Shown here: piece after piece, positions 1-5,797 of the stretch
How the letters are laid out: the number at the start of each line of letters is the position of its first letter
How positions within the stretch are numbered: position 1 is the first letter of the stretch
NCBI GenBank assembly: GCA_902495085.1
Contig: CABUWA010000049.1
Location: 1 to 12,043, forward strand
Reading direction: 5' to 3'
DNA: 12,043 nt
Origin: an uncultured Collinsella sp.
Lineage (GTDB): Bacteria; Actinomycetota; Coriobacteriia; Coriobacteriales; Coriobacteriaceae
Notes under the pieces: model-generated
Databases searched by the model: none
Told to the model about the DNA's origin: nothing
Seen by the model: only the letters and a program-made list of their open reading frames with translations
Translations under genes and position numbers: made by a program

Positions 1-25
1 ATGTCGTGTAGGAAATACGTAGACA

Positions 26-34
26 AAAAGGAGG
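26..34 (+). promoter_or_regulatory. Shine-Dalgarno site of the EIIAB gene
   Basis: AAAAGGAGG lies 7 nt before ATG 42 and decides between ATG 42 and the in-frame GTG 39. An out-of-frame ATG at 37-39 is followed directly by TGA at 40-42, whose last base is the first base of the real ATG. The frame that ends at this TGA is open back to the window edge, so it could be the tail of an upstream gene. No promoter is visible in the 25 bases before it. Confidence 0.75.
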
Positions 35-41
35 TTATGTG

Positions 42-1031
42 ATGGTAAGTATTGTTCTTGCTAGCCACGGGGACTTGGCAGCTGGAATCAAGCAGACGGG
101 CTCGATGGTCTTTGGCGATCAGCCGTCTGTAGCCGTGGTCTCGCTCGAGCCGAGCATGGGACCCGACGACTTCCGTGCCAAGGTCGAGGAAGCAGTCGCT
201 TCCTTCGAGGACCAGGAGCAGGTGCTCTTCCTCGTTGATCTGTGGGGCGGCACGCCGTTCAACCAGATCAGCGGGCTCATCGAGGGCCACGATTCCTGGG
301 CTATCGTCACCGGTGTCAACCTGCCTATGCTCATCGAGGCATATTCGCAGCGCTTTGACGCAAAGAACACTGCACATGCGATCGCAAAACATCTCGTGAC
401 TGAGGCTAAGGCTGGCGTGCGCGTCAAGCCCGAGTCTCTGGAGCCCGAGGAGAAGAAGCCGGCTGCGGCCGCCGCTGCTCCTGCAGGCGCCATCCCTCCG
501 GGAACGGTCATCGGCGACGGGCACATCAAGATTGCCCACGTCCGTATCGACACCCGTCTGCTGCATGGTCAGGTGGCCACCACGTGGACCAAGCAGATCA
601 ACCCCAACCGCATCATCGTGGTTTCCGACGGCGTTGCTCACGACGAGCTCCGCAAGACCATGATCGAGCAGGCTGCCCCTCCGGGAGTCCATGCCAACGT
701 CGTTCCCATCAAGAAGATGGCCGAGGTCGTCAAGGACACGCGCTTTGGTGACACCAAGGCCATGCTGCTCTTTGAGAACCCGCAGGATCTGCTCAAGGCC
801 ATCGAGGCCGGCGTCGACATCAAGGAAGTCAACATCGGTTCCATGGCTCACTCCAAGGGCAAGGTCGTCGTCACCAACGCCGTCGCTATGGGCGATGACG
901 ACGTTAAGACTCTCGAGGCTCTCAAGGCCAAGGGCGTCAAGTTCGAGGTCCGCAAGGTTCCTTCGGATTCCTCCGAGGATCTCGACGCCATGTTGAAGAA
1001 AGCTAAGGCCGAACTGGCCGCTCAAGCATAG
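42..1031 (+). CDS. manL: Mannose-family PTS EIIAB component (fused IIA-IIB)
   Basis: This cytoplasmic protein relays phosphate from HPr to the sugar during uptake by a mannose-class PTS. The 329-residue chain has an N-terminal EIIA domain (about residues 1-135), an Ala/Pro-rich hinge (about 136-160) and a C-terminal EIIB domain (about 161-329). The EIIA phosphorylation histidine is His9 in ASHGDLAAG, and the EIIB histidine is His175 in RIDTRLLHGQV; both motifs are hallmarks of the family, and the length is close to E. coli ManX. The IIA motif LVDLWGGTPFN lies at about 64-74. The start is taken as ATG 42 because AAAAGGAGG (26-34) sits 7 nt upstream; the in-frame GTG at 39 is too close to it. 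EIIC follows after 18 nt, so this is the first visible gene of an operon. Sugar specificity is inferred only: mannose/glucose type, supported by the DUF956 gene downstream. Confidence 0.95.
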   Translation: MVSIVLASHGDLAAGIKQTGSMVFGDQPSVAVVSLEPSMGPDDFRAKVEEAVASFEDQEQVLFLVDLWGGTPFNQISGLIEGHDSWAIVTGVNLPMLIEAYSQRFDAKNTAHAIAKHLVTEAKAGVRVKPESLEPEEKKPAAAAAAPAGAIPPGTVIGDGHIKIAHVRIDTRLLHGQVATTWTKQINPNRIIVVSDGVAHDELRKTMIEQAAPPGVHANVVPIKKMAEVVKDTRFGDTKAMLLFENPQDLLKAIEAGVDIKEVNIGSMAHSKGKVVVTNAVAMGDDDVKTLEALKAKGVKFEVRKVPSDSSEDLDAMLKKAKAELAAQA

Positions 1032-1049
1032 TAAAGGAGGGTCCGATAC

Positions 1050-1868
1050 ATGTCTGCAATCACTATTCTGCTTGTTGCGATTGTCGCGTTGCTTGCCGGT
1101 ATGGAAGGCATTCTGGATGAGTTCCAGTTCCATCAGCCGCTCGTGGCATGCACGCTTATCGGTCTCGTAACCGGTCACCTTCAGGAGGGCATCCTCCTGG
1201 GCGGTTCGCTCCAGATGATGGCCCTTGGCTGGGCTAACGTTGGCGCCGCTGTCGCGCCTGACGCCGCTCTGGCCTCGGTCGCTTCTTCGATCATCATGGT
1301 GCTCGCCCTCAACGGTGGCGCCACTGATTCGGCAAAGGCCGTTACCGCCGCCATCGCCGTCGCCGTCCCGCTGTCGGTCGCTGGTCTGTTCCTGACCATG
1401 ATCTGCCGTACCATTGCTACCGCTATCGCTCACGCCATGGACGGTTGCGCCGAGAAGGGCGACTTCTCCGGCATCGAGCGCTGGCAGTACATTGCCATCC
1501 TCATGCAGGGCCTTCGTATCGCCATCCCGGCAGTGCTTCTGTGCGTCATCCCGGCCGAGGCCGTTACCAACGCGCTTAACGCTATGCCCGACTGGCTGTC
1601 CGGCGGTATGGCTGTCGGCGGCGGCATGGTCGCTTCCGTCGGTTACGCCATGGTCATCAACATGATGGCCACCAAGGAGACCTGGCCGTTCTTCATCCTC
1701 GGCTTTGTCCTTGCTGCCATCCCTCAGCTCACGCTGATCGCCCTTGGCCTCATCGGCATCTCCCTTGCCCTCATCTACCTTGGCCTTAAGGATCTGGCCA
1801 AGCAGGGTGGCGGCATGGGCGGTGGCTCCGGCGACCCGCTCGGCGACATTCTGAACGATTACGAGTAG
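1050..1868 (+). CDS. manM: Mannose-family PTS EIIC component
   Basis: This integral membrane subunit forms, with EIID, the sugar channel of a mannose-class PTS. It has 272 residues, close to E. coli ManY. Hydrophobic segments lie at about 2-18, 31-52, 72-90, 96-128, 148-168, 183-206 and 213-247. The stretch GWANVGAAVAPDAALAS (60-76) matches the conserved EIIC signature of this class. The C-terminal tail is Gly-rich and ends in DPLGDILNDYE, as in Firmicute ManM proteins. AAAGGAGGG (1033-1041) stands 8 nt before the ATG. The stop codon overlaps the ribosome binding site of the EIID gene, which suggests translational coupling. Assignment to the family is firm; the transported sugar is inferred. 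Confidence 0.95.
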   Translation: MSAITILLVAIVALLAGMEGILDEFQFHQPLVACTLIGLVTGHLQEGILLGGSLQMMALGWANVGAAVAPDAALASVASSIIMVLALNGGATDSAKAVTAAIAVAVPLSVAGLFLTMICRTIATAIAHAMDGCAEKGDFSGIERWQYIAILMQGLRIAIPAVLLCVIPAEAVTNALNAMPDWLSGGMAVGGGMVASVGYAMVINMMATKETWPFFILGFVLAAIPQLTLIALGLIGISLALIYLGLKDLAKQGGGMGGGSGDPLGDILNDYE

Positions 1869-1884
1869 GAGGGGAGTGATACAT

Positions 1885-2805
1885 ATGGCAGAGAACAAGA
1901 TTCAGCTCACCAAGGCTGACCGCAAGAAGGTTTGCTTCCGTCATCAGTTCCTTCAGGGCTCGTGGAACTACGAGCGTATGCAGAACGGCGGCTGGTGCTT
2001 CGCAATGATCCCTGCGATCAAGAAGCTCTACACCAGCAAGGATGACCAGATTGCCGCTCTTAAGCGCCACCTGGAGTTCTATAACACCCACCCCTATGTT
2101 TCCGCCCCCGTCATTGGCGTTACCCTCGCCCTCGAGGAGGAGCGCGCCAACGGTGCTCCGATCGATGACGTCGCCATCCAGGGCGTCAAGGTCGGTATGA
2201 TGGGCCCGCTCGCCGGCGTCGGTGACCCCGTCTTCTGGTTCACCCTTCGCCCGATTCTGGGCGCTCTGGGCGCTTCCCTGGCCCTGTCCGGCAGCATCGC
2301 CGGTCCGTTGCTGTTCTTCTTCGCGTGGAACATCATCCGTTACGCCTTCCTGTGGTACACGCAGGAGTTTGGCTACAAGGTCGGCTCCTCCATCGCCAAG
2401 GACCTCTCCGGTGGTCTGATGGGCAAGGTCACCGAGGGCGCTTCCATCCTGGGTATGTTCATCATCGGCGCCCTGGTCGAGCGCTGGGTGTCCATTTCCT
2501 TCACCCCGATCGTCTCCACGGTCAAGCAGTCTGCTGGCGCCTTTATCGACTGGGCTAGCCTGCCCTCCGGTTCCGAGGGTATCAAGGAAGCGCTGACGAT
2601 GTACAACTCCGTCGGTGCTACCGCCCTTGATCAGATGAAGGTCACCACGCTTCAGGCCAACCTCGATCAGCTCATCCCCGGCCTTGCCGCCGTGTGCCTG
2701 ACCCTGCTGGTCTGCAAGCTCCTCAAGAAGAAGGTCAGCCCGATCGTCATCATCCTGGCTCTCTTCGCCGTCGGCATCCTCGGTCGCTTCTGCGGCTTCA
2801 TGTAA
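1885..2805 (+). CDS. manN: Mannose-family PTS EIID component
   Basis: This membrane subunit is unique to mannose-class PTS permeases and works with EIIC to move sugar while EIIB phosphorylates it. The protein has 306 residues, slightly longer than E. coli ManZ. The N-terminal amphipathic part carries FRHQFLQGSWNYERMQNGGW (18-37), and the hallmark KVGMMGPLAGVGDPVFWFTL spans 102-121. Hydrophobic segments lie at about 125-157, 186-206, 264-281 and 284-302. The start is ATG 1885, which fits AGGAGGGG (1867-1874) with a 10-nt spacer; the in-frame GTG at 1876 is only 1 nt from that site. It lies 16 nt after EIIC and is the last gene before a possible terminator. Known class IIa bacteriocins use EIIC/EIID of this family as receptor; whether that applies here cannot be seen. 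Confidence 0.94.
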   Translation: MAENKIQLTKADRKKVCFRHQFLQGSWNYERMQNGGWCFAMIPAIKKLYTSKDDQIAALKRHLEFYNTHPYVSAPVIGVTLALEEERANGAPIDDVAIQGVKVGMMGPLAGVGDPVFWFTLRPILGALGASLALSGSIAGPLLFFFAWNIIRYAFLWYTQEFGYKVGSSIAKDLSGGLMGKVTEGASILGMFIIGALVERWVSISFTPIVSTVKQSAGAFIDWASLPSGSEGIKEALTMYNSVGATALDQMKVTTLQANLDQLIPGLAAVCLTLLVCKLLKKKVSPIVIILALFAVGILGRFCGFM

Positions 2806-2855
2806 GTACGCTTCGGCTTAAGACCGAGAATTGCTAGGCAAGGGCTTTTGAGCCA

Positions 2856-2885
2856 TTGAAACGGACCGCACCCGGTGGGTACACT
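2856..2885 (+). promoter_or_regulatory. Candidate promoter of the DUF956 gene
   Basis: TTGAAA (2856-2861) and TACACT (2880-2885) are separated by 18 bases and match the sigma70 boxes at 5 of 6 and 4 of 6 positions. Transcription would begin near 2892, about 34 bases before ATG 2926. The 9-bp inverted repeat arms flank the -10 box. This rests on motif matching only. Confidence 0.4.
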
Positions 2886-2909
2886 GGATGCGGTCCGATT
2901 GTTTTATTT
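2862..2909 (+). terminator. Inverted repeat after EIID: possible terminator or operator
   Basis: A perfect 9-bp inverted repeat (CGGACCGCA at 2862-2870, TGCGGTCCG at 2889-2897) encloses 18 bases, within which ACCC/GGGT could form a small inner stem. The T-rich run ATTGTTTTATTT (2898-2909) follows directly, as in an intrinsic terminator for the PTS operon. The large loop is atypical. The same repeat also brackets the -10 box of a candidate promoter for the DUF956 gene, so it could instead be a regulator binding site. Both readings are inferences. Confidence 0.5.
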
Positions 2910-2925
2910 GGAGGGCGAGGCGCGC

Positions 2926-3324
2926 ATGGCGCAATCTCAGAACAGCACGGTCGATCTGGCAACGCCGGCAACCTGCCTGATGGGGCTTACCAGCCACGGT
3001 AACGTGATGGTGGGCAATAAGGCGTTCGAGTATTACAACGAGCGCAATCCCGAGGATTTTATTCAGATCCCGTGGGACGAGGTCGACTATATTGCCGCCG
3101 AGGTTTTACGCGGCACCAAGAAGATCACTCGTTTTGCCATCTTCACCAAGGACAACGGTCACTTTACGTTTTCGACGCGCGACGACAAAGAGACGCTTCG
3201 TGCTGTCCGCAAGTACGTCGACGAGGATAAGCTCGTGCGTTCGCCCGACTTTATCGATGTGACTGCCAAGGGCGCCAAGAGCATCCCCTCCGTTATCAAA
3301 AACCTCTTCCACAAAGGTAACTAG
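2926..3324 (+). CDS. manO: DUF956 family protein (ManO-like), PTS-associated
   Basis: This small soluble protein of 132 residues belongs to the DUF956 family, which is typically encoded next to mannose-class PTS genes in Firmicutes, where it is often called ManO. Its molecular role is not settled; the constant linkage suggests an accessory or regulatory function for the permease. Visible family features are AQSQNSTVDL near the N-terminus, GNVMVGNKAFEYYNERNP (25-42), IQIPWDEVDYIAAEV (46-60), HFTFSTRDDKETLRAVRKYV (79-98) and VRSPDF (104-109). No membrane segment is seen. ATG 2926 is chosen because GGAGGG (2910-2915) lies 10 nt before it; an upstream in-frame GTG at 2875 has no such site and lies inside the inverted repeat. 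It follows EIID by 120 nt and may have its own promoter. Confidence 0.88.
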   Translation: MAQSQNSTVDLATPATCLMGLTSHGNVMVGNKAFEYYNERNPEDFIQIPWDEVDYIAAEVLRGTKKITRFAIFTKDNGHFTFSTRDDKETLRAVRKYVDEDKLVRSPDFIDVTAKGAKSIPSVIKNLFHKGN

Positions 3325-3332
3325 CTCCTCAT

Positions 3333-3401
3333 AAGTTGCGGTGAAATAGTTCCTAAATACGGCTTTAGATGCTTCAGACAGGAACTATTCCACCGCAACT
3401 T
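3333..3401. repeat. Long 22-bp inverted repeat between DUF956 gene and tRNA-Arg
   Basis: The arms at 3333-3354 and 3380-3401 are 22 bases each and complementary except for one position (A3344 opposite C3390), around a 25-base loop. If the minus strand is transcribed, that position becomes a G-U pair and the hairpin is fully paired. No T-run follows the stem on either strand, so this is not a normal intrinsic terminator, though it may still stop or protect the DUF956 transcript. The length and symmetry suggest a REP- or MITE-like interspersed element. Copy number in the genome cannot be judged here. Confidence 0.8.
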
Positions 3402-3423
3402 CGAAGTCTAGTCATGCGACGTA

Positions 3424-3449
3424 TTGCGATGCAGTAAATCTGCTACACT
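3424..3449 (+). promoter_or_regulatory. Candidate promoter of tRNA-Arg
   Basis: An extended -10 element TGCTACACT lies at 3441-3449, about 10 bases before the mature tRNA 5' end. The upstream TTGCGA (3424-3429) resembles a -35 box but with a short 14-base spacer, so the extended -10 would have to carry most of the activity. The -10 hexamer TACACT is identical to that proposed for the DUF956 gene. Confidence 0.4.
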
Positions 3450-3459
3450 AGTACAACAT

Positions 3460-3535
3460 GCCTCCGTAGCTCAGGGGATAGAGCACCGCTCTCCTAAAGC
3501 GGGTGTCGACGGTTCGAATCCGCCCGGGGGCACCA
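3460..3535 (+). tRNA. tRNA-Arg, anticodon CCT
   Basis: The 76-base sequence folds as a cloverleaf with CCA encoded. The acceptor stem pairs GCCTCCG (3460-3466) with CGGGGGC (3525-3531), with one G-U pair. The D stem is GCTC/GAGC (3469-3472, 3481-3484). The anticodon stem is CCGCT/AGCGG (3486-3490, 3498-3502), with loop CTCCTAA giving anticodon CCT at 3493-3495, which reads the arginine codon AGG. The T loop is TTCGAAT (3513-3519). The T stem GACGG/CCGCC has an A-C mismatch at its second pair (3509 and 3523). The discriminator base is A3532, followed by CCA (3533-3535). A terminator follows 10 bases downstream. Confidence 0.95.
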
Positions 3536-3545
3536 GAAATTTGCC

Positions 3546-3578
3546 GAGCCCGGTACCACTACGGTGCCGGGCTCTTCT
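3546..3578 (+). terminator. Terminator of tRNA-Arg (copy 1)
   Basis: GAGCCCGGTACC (3546-3557) pairs with GGTGCCGGGCTC (3563-3574), with one G-U pair and a 5-base loop, followed by the modest pyrimidine run TTCT. It lies 10 bases after the tRNA CCA end. A nearly identical hairpin occurs exactly 131 bases downstream. Confidence 0.8.
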
Positions 3579-3589
3579 GGTCTAAAGGC

Positions 3590-3613
3590 CGGATTCGGAC
3601 CGTCGACACCCGC
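3590..3613 (-). repeat. Inverted copy of tRNA-Arg T-arm region
   Basis: These 24 bases are the reverse complement of tRNA bases 3499-3522 (end of the anticodon stem, variable loop, T stem and T loop), with a single difference at 3598. The copy lies between the two direct copies of the tRNA 3' end. A transcript reading past terminator 1 could pair this segment with the tRNA T-arm. No gene is seen in 3579-3643; this stretch also contains CCCCGC followed by nine G (3625-3639). Confidence 0.8.
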
Positions 3614-3676
3614 GTCACTCATTTCCCCGCGGGGGGGGGAGTTTTCGAATCCGCCCGGGGGCACCAGAGGAATATC

Positions 3677-3714
3677 GAGCCCGGTACCGTTACGGTGCCG
3701 GGCTCTTTTGGTTT
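3677..3714 (+). terminator. Second terminator copy
   Basis: GAGCCCGGTACC (3677-3688) pairs with GGTGCCGGGCTC (3694-3705) around loop GTTAC, followed by TTTTGGTTT. It is a stronger T-run than in the first copy, so it would back up termination of the tRNA transcript. It is part of the 131-bp-offset repeat. Confidence 0.8.
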
Positions 3715-3740
3715 AAGGCATGCCGTAGTATTCGCTGCTT

Positions 3741-3783
3741 CAGATAAAGAAAGCGCCCGCTTGCTGGGGGAGCAAGCGGGCGC
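3741..3783 (-). terminator. Intrinsic terminator of the pknB operon
   Basis: A perfect 13-bp stem (GCGCCCGCTTGCT at 3753-3765 with its complement at 3771-3783) closes a 5-base loop. On the minus strand it is followed by TTTCTTTATCTG (3752-3741). It lies 52 nt after the pknB stop. An outer 8-bp repeat TATTCGCT/AGCGAATA (3729-3736, 3789-3796) could extend the structure. A small extra hairpin GCGGC-GAAA-GCCGC (3802-3815) lies between stop codon and terminator. It faces the two tRNA terminators and so insulates the convergent units. Confidence 0.9.
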
Positions 3784-3835
3784 CTGTGAGCGAATATGTT
3801 TGCGGCGAAAGCCGCGATGAGCGGTGGGGTGGCGA

Positions 3836-5797
3836 CTAGTTGGTCGTACCGGAATCGTCGCCCGTGCTCGTGCCCGAGCCCGAGCCCGAACCAGAAAGTG
3901 CGACCGTCAGCGTAATCGTGCTGTCGGTGGACTGCTTGCCGGTGGGGGAGACGCCCGTAACGGTGGCATCCTCGTTACCGCTCACGGGATTGCCGTTCTG
4001 GTCACAGAAGCCAATGTTATAGAAACCGGCGTTGTTGAGCGCGGTGACGGCGGCGGAAATGCTCTTGCCGTACAGGTTGCCCGGGACGGTGGCCTTGCCG
4101 GACTTCTTGGCAATGACGACGGTAATCGTGGCGCCGGGCTTCTGCTTGCCGCTGGGGTTCCAGCTGATCACGGTGCCCTCGGTAACCGAGTCGTTCTCCT
4201 GGTAGCTCACGTCGACGCCAAAGCCTGCCATATCGAGGGCGTTGCGCGCCTGGGCCTCGGTCATGTCGGTCAGGTCGGGGACGGACGTGGTATCCGGGCC
4301 GCTCGAGACCTTGTACGAGATGGTCGTGCCCTTCGCGACTTCCTTACCGGCTTCGGTGCCCTGCTCAAAGACCTGGCCCTCATCAGCCTCGTTGGCCTCC
4401 TCGGAGGCGTTGCCCTTCAGGCCAACGCTTGCCAGTGCGGCTTCTGCTTGGTCCTTGGTCAGGCCGACAAGTTTGGGAACCTCAACCTTTTCGGAGGGCT
4501 TGGGGCCCTTGGAGATTACCAGGTTCACCTTGGTGCCCTTGGTCTTCTTGGTGTTGCCGTTGGGCGTCTGCTCGGCGACCTTGCCCTCGTCGACATCGTC
4601 GTTGTAGCTTTGGTCGATGGTGCCGACCTCGAGGCCGGCTTCCTTGATCAGCTCGACGGCGGTCTGCTGGTCCTTGCCCAGCACGTCGGGCACGGTGACC
4701 TGCTCGCCGCCAAAGAGTCCTGTGGCAAAGGCCACCACGATGCCGATGACGGCAACCGCTGCCACCACGGCGGCGATGATCTTGTTCTTGTTGGATTTGG
4801 GCTTTTCGACCTCGTAGGAGCCGGTGGAGCCCGAAACCGAGCTACGGGCGGTATTCTGGCCGCTCACGCCCGAGACGGGACGCACCATGGCGCGCGTCTG
4901 ATCGGAAAGCTCGCGAGTCTTGGTGGCGCCCAGTTCACCGGGGGCGCCGATGATGCGCGTGGGCTCCGAGACGTTGACGGCACGGCCCGACAGGTAGCTG
5001 TTGAGCACCTGACGCAGCTCGTCGGCGGTCTGGAAGCGGTTTGCCGGGTCCTTCTCCATGCACTTGAGGATGATGCGCTCAAGGTCGGCGTCGACACCGG
5101 AGTTGATCTGGCTCGGCGGAATAGGCAGCTCGTTGACCTGCTTGAGTGCGACCGAGATAGCGTCGTCACCGTCAAAGGGGACGCGGCCGGTGGCGCACTC
5201 GTACATCACGACGCCCAGCGAGTAGATATCCGAGGTGGGGCCGAGGTCCTGACCACGGGTCTGCTCGGGGCTGACGTAGTGGGCGGTTCCCAGCACGTTG
5301 TTGTCTTGCGTGAGGTGGCTGTTCTTGGCGCGCGCGATGCCAAAGTCCATCACCTTGATGTTGCCGTCGGGCAGCACCATGATGTTCTGCGGCTTAATGT
5401 CGCGGTGGATGATCTCGTGCTTGTGGGCGACCGAAAGCGCGGAGCTGATCTGCGAGCCGATCTGGGCGACCTTCTTGGGGTCGAGGGCGCCGTGGCTCTT
5501 GATGCCGCTCTTAAGGTCGGTGCCGCGCAGGTACTCCATGACGATGTAATAGGTGTCGCCGTCCTTGCCCCAATCGTAGACGCCCACGATATAGGGGGAG
5601 GAGAGGCCGGCTGCTGCCTGGGCCTCCTGCTTAAAGCGTGCGGCGAAGGTCGCGTCGCCAGCATACTGCGGCAGCATGATCTTGACGGCTACCGTGCGGT
5701 CGAGAACCTGGTCCTGTGCACGGTAGACGGTCGCCATGCCGCCTGTTCCCACCTTATCCTTGAGGAGGTATCTTCCCCCGAGGACCCTCTGTTCCAT
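3836..5797 (-). CDS. pknB: Ser/Thr protein kinase PknB with four PASTA repeats
   Basis: This membrane receptor kinase couples cell-wall signals to control of growth and division. The protein has 653 residues. The kinase domain spans about 8-270: glycine loop GTGGMATVY (17-25), ATP-binding Lys39 in VAVKI, catalytic HRDIKPQN (131-138, Asp133), DFG (151-153) and SPEQ (176-179). A juxtamembrane segment (about 271-337) precedes one membrane helix (about 339-362). Four PASTA repeats follow outside the cell (about 366-431, 437-500, 504-566, 569-635), the last divergent, and then a Gly/Ser/Thr-rich tail. In the activation loop Thr163 aligns with Thr171 of M. tuberculosis PknB, but Asp165 stands where Thr173 would be. 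ATG 5797 is preceded by AGGAG (5807-5803) with a 5-nt spacer; ATG 5812, five codons upstream, has no such site. It lies 132 nt after the SEDS-PBP gene, on the same strand, and is last in the operon. Confidence 0.95.
   Translation of the reverse strand: MEQRVLGGRYLLKDKVGTGGMATVYRAQDQVLDRTVAVKIMLPQYAGDATFAARFKQEAQAAAGLSSPYIVGVYDWGKDGDTYYIVMEYLRGTDLKSGIKSHGALDPKKVAQIGSQISSALSVAHKHEIIHRDIKPQNIMVLPDGNIKVMDFGIARAKNSHLTQDNNVLGTAHYVSPEQTRGQDLGPTSDIYSLGVVMYECATGRVPFDGDDAISVALKQVNELPIPPSQINSGVDADLERIILKCMEKDPANRFQTADELRQVLNSYLSGRAVNVSEPTRIIGAPGELGATKTRELSDQTRAMVRPVSGVSGQNTARSSVSGSTGSYEVEKPKSNKNKIIAAVVAAVAVIGIVVAFATGLFGGEQVTVPDVLGKDQQTAVELIKEAGLEVGTIDQSYNDDVDEGKVAEQTPNGNTKKTKGTKVNLVISKGPKPSEKVEVPKLVGLTKDQAEAALASVGLKGNASEEANEADEGQVFEQGTEAGKEVAKGTTISYKVSSGPDTTSVPDLTDMTEAQARNALDMAGFGVDVSYQENDSVTEGTVISWNPSGKQKPGATITVVIAKKSGKATVPGNLYGKSISAAVTALNNAGFYNIGFCDQNGNPVSGNEDATVTGVSPTGKQSTDSTITLTVALSGSGSGSGTSTGDDSGTTN

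Larger units (their letters stand above)
3513..3717 (+). repeat. Direct repeat of tRNA-Arg 3' end plus terminator, offset 131 bp
   Basis: Bases 3513-3537 (from the T loop through CCA to the next two bases) recur without change at 3644-3668. The similarity continues without gaps through the terminator hairpin, so 3513-3586 matches 3644-3717 with an 8-base diverged spacer and a few substitutions. The second copy has no tRNA 5' half and cannot be a functional tRNA. Duplication starting exactly at the T loop is what tRNA-targeting integrases leave as att sites. It may also be the remnant of a second tRNA gene. No integrase is in the window. Confidence 0.8.

Noticed and set aside
3644..3666. A second functional tRNA-Arg gene
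   Set aside because: Only the T loop to CCA part is present; the sequence before 3644 cannot form a D arm, anticodon arm or acceptor 5' strand.
3333..3717. CRISPR array
   Set aside because: The repeats are one inverted pair and one two-copy tRNA-derived pair, without regular unit length or spacers, and no cas gene is present.
3503..3820. 105-codon plus-strand frame starting inside the tRNA
   Set aside because: It runs through the tRNA, both terminators and the inverted repeats, and has no ribosome binding site or recognisable domain.
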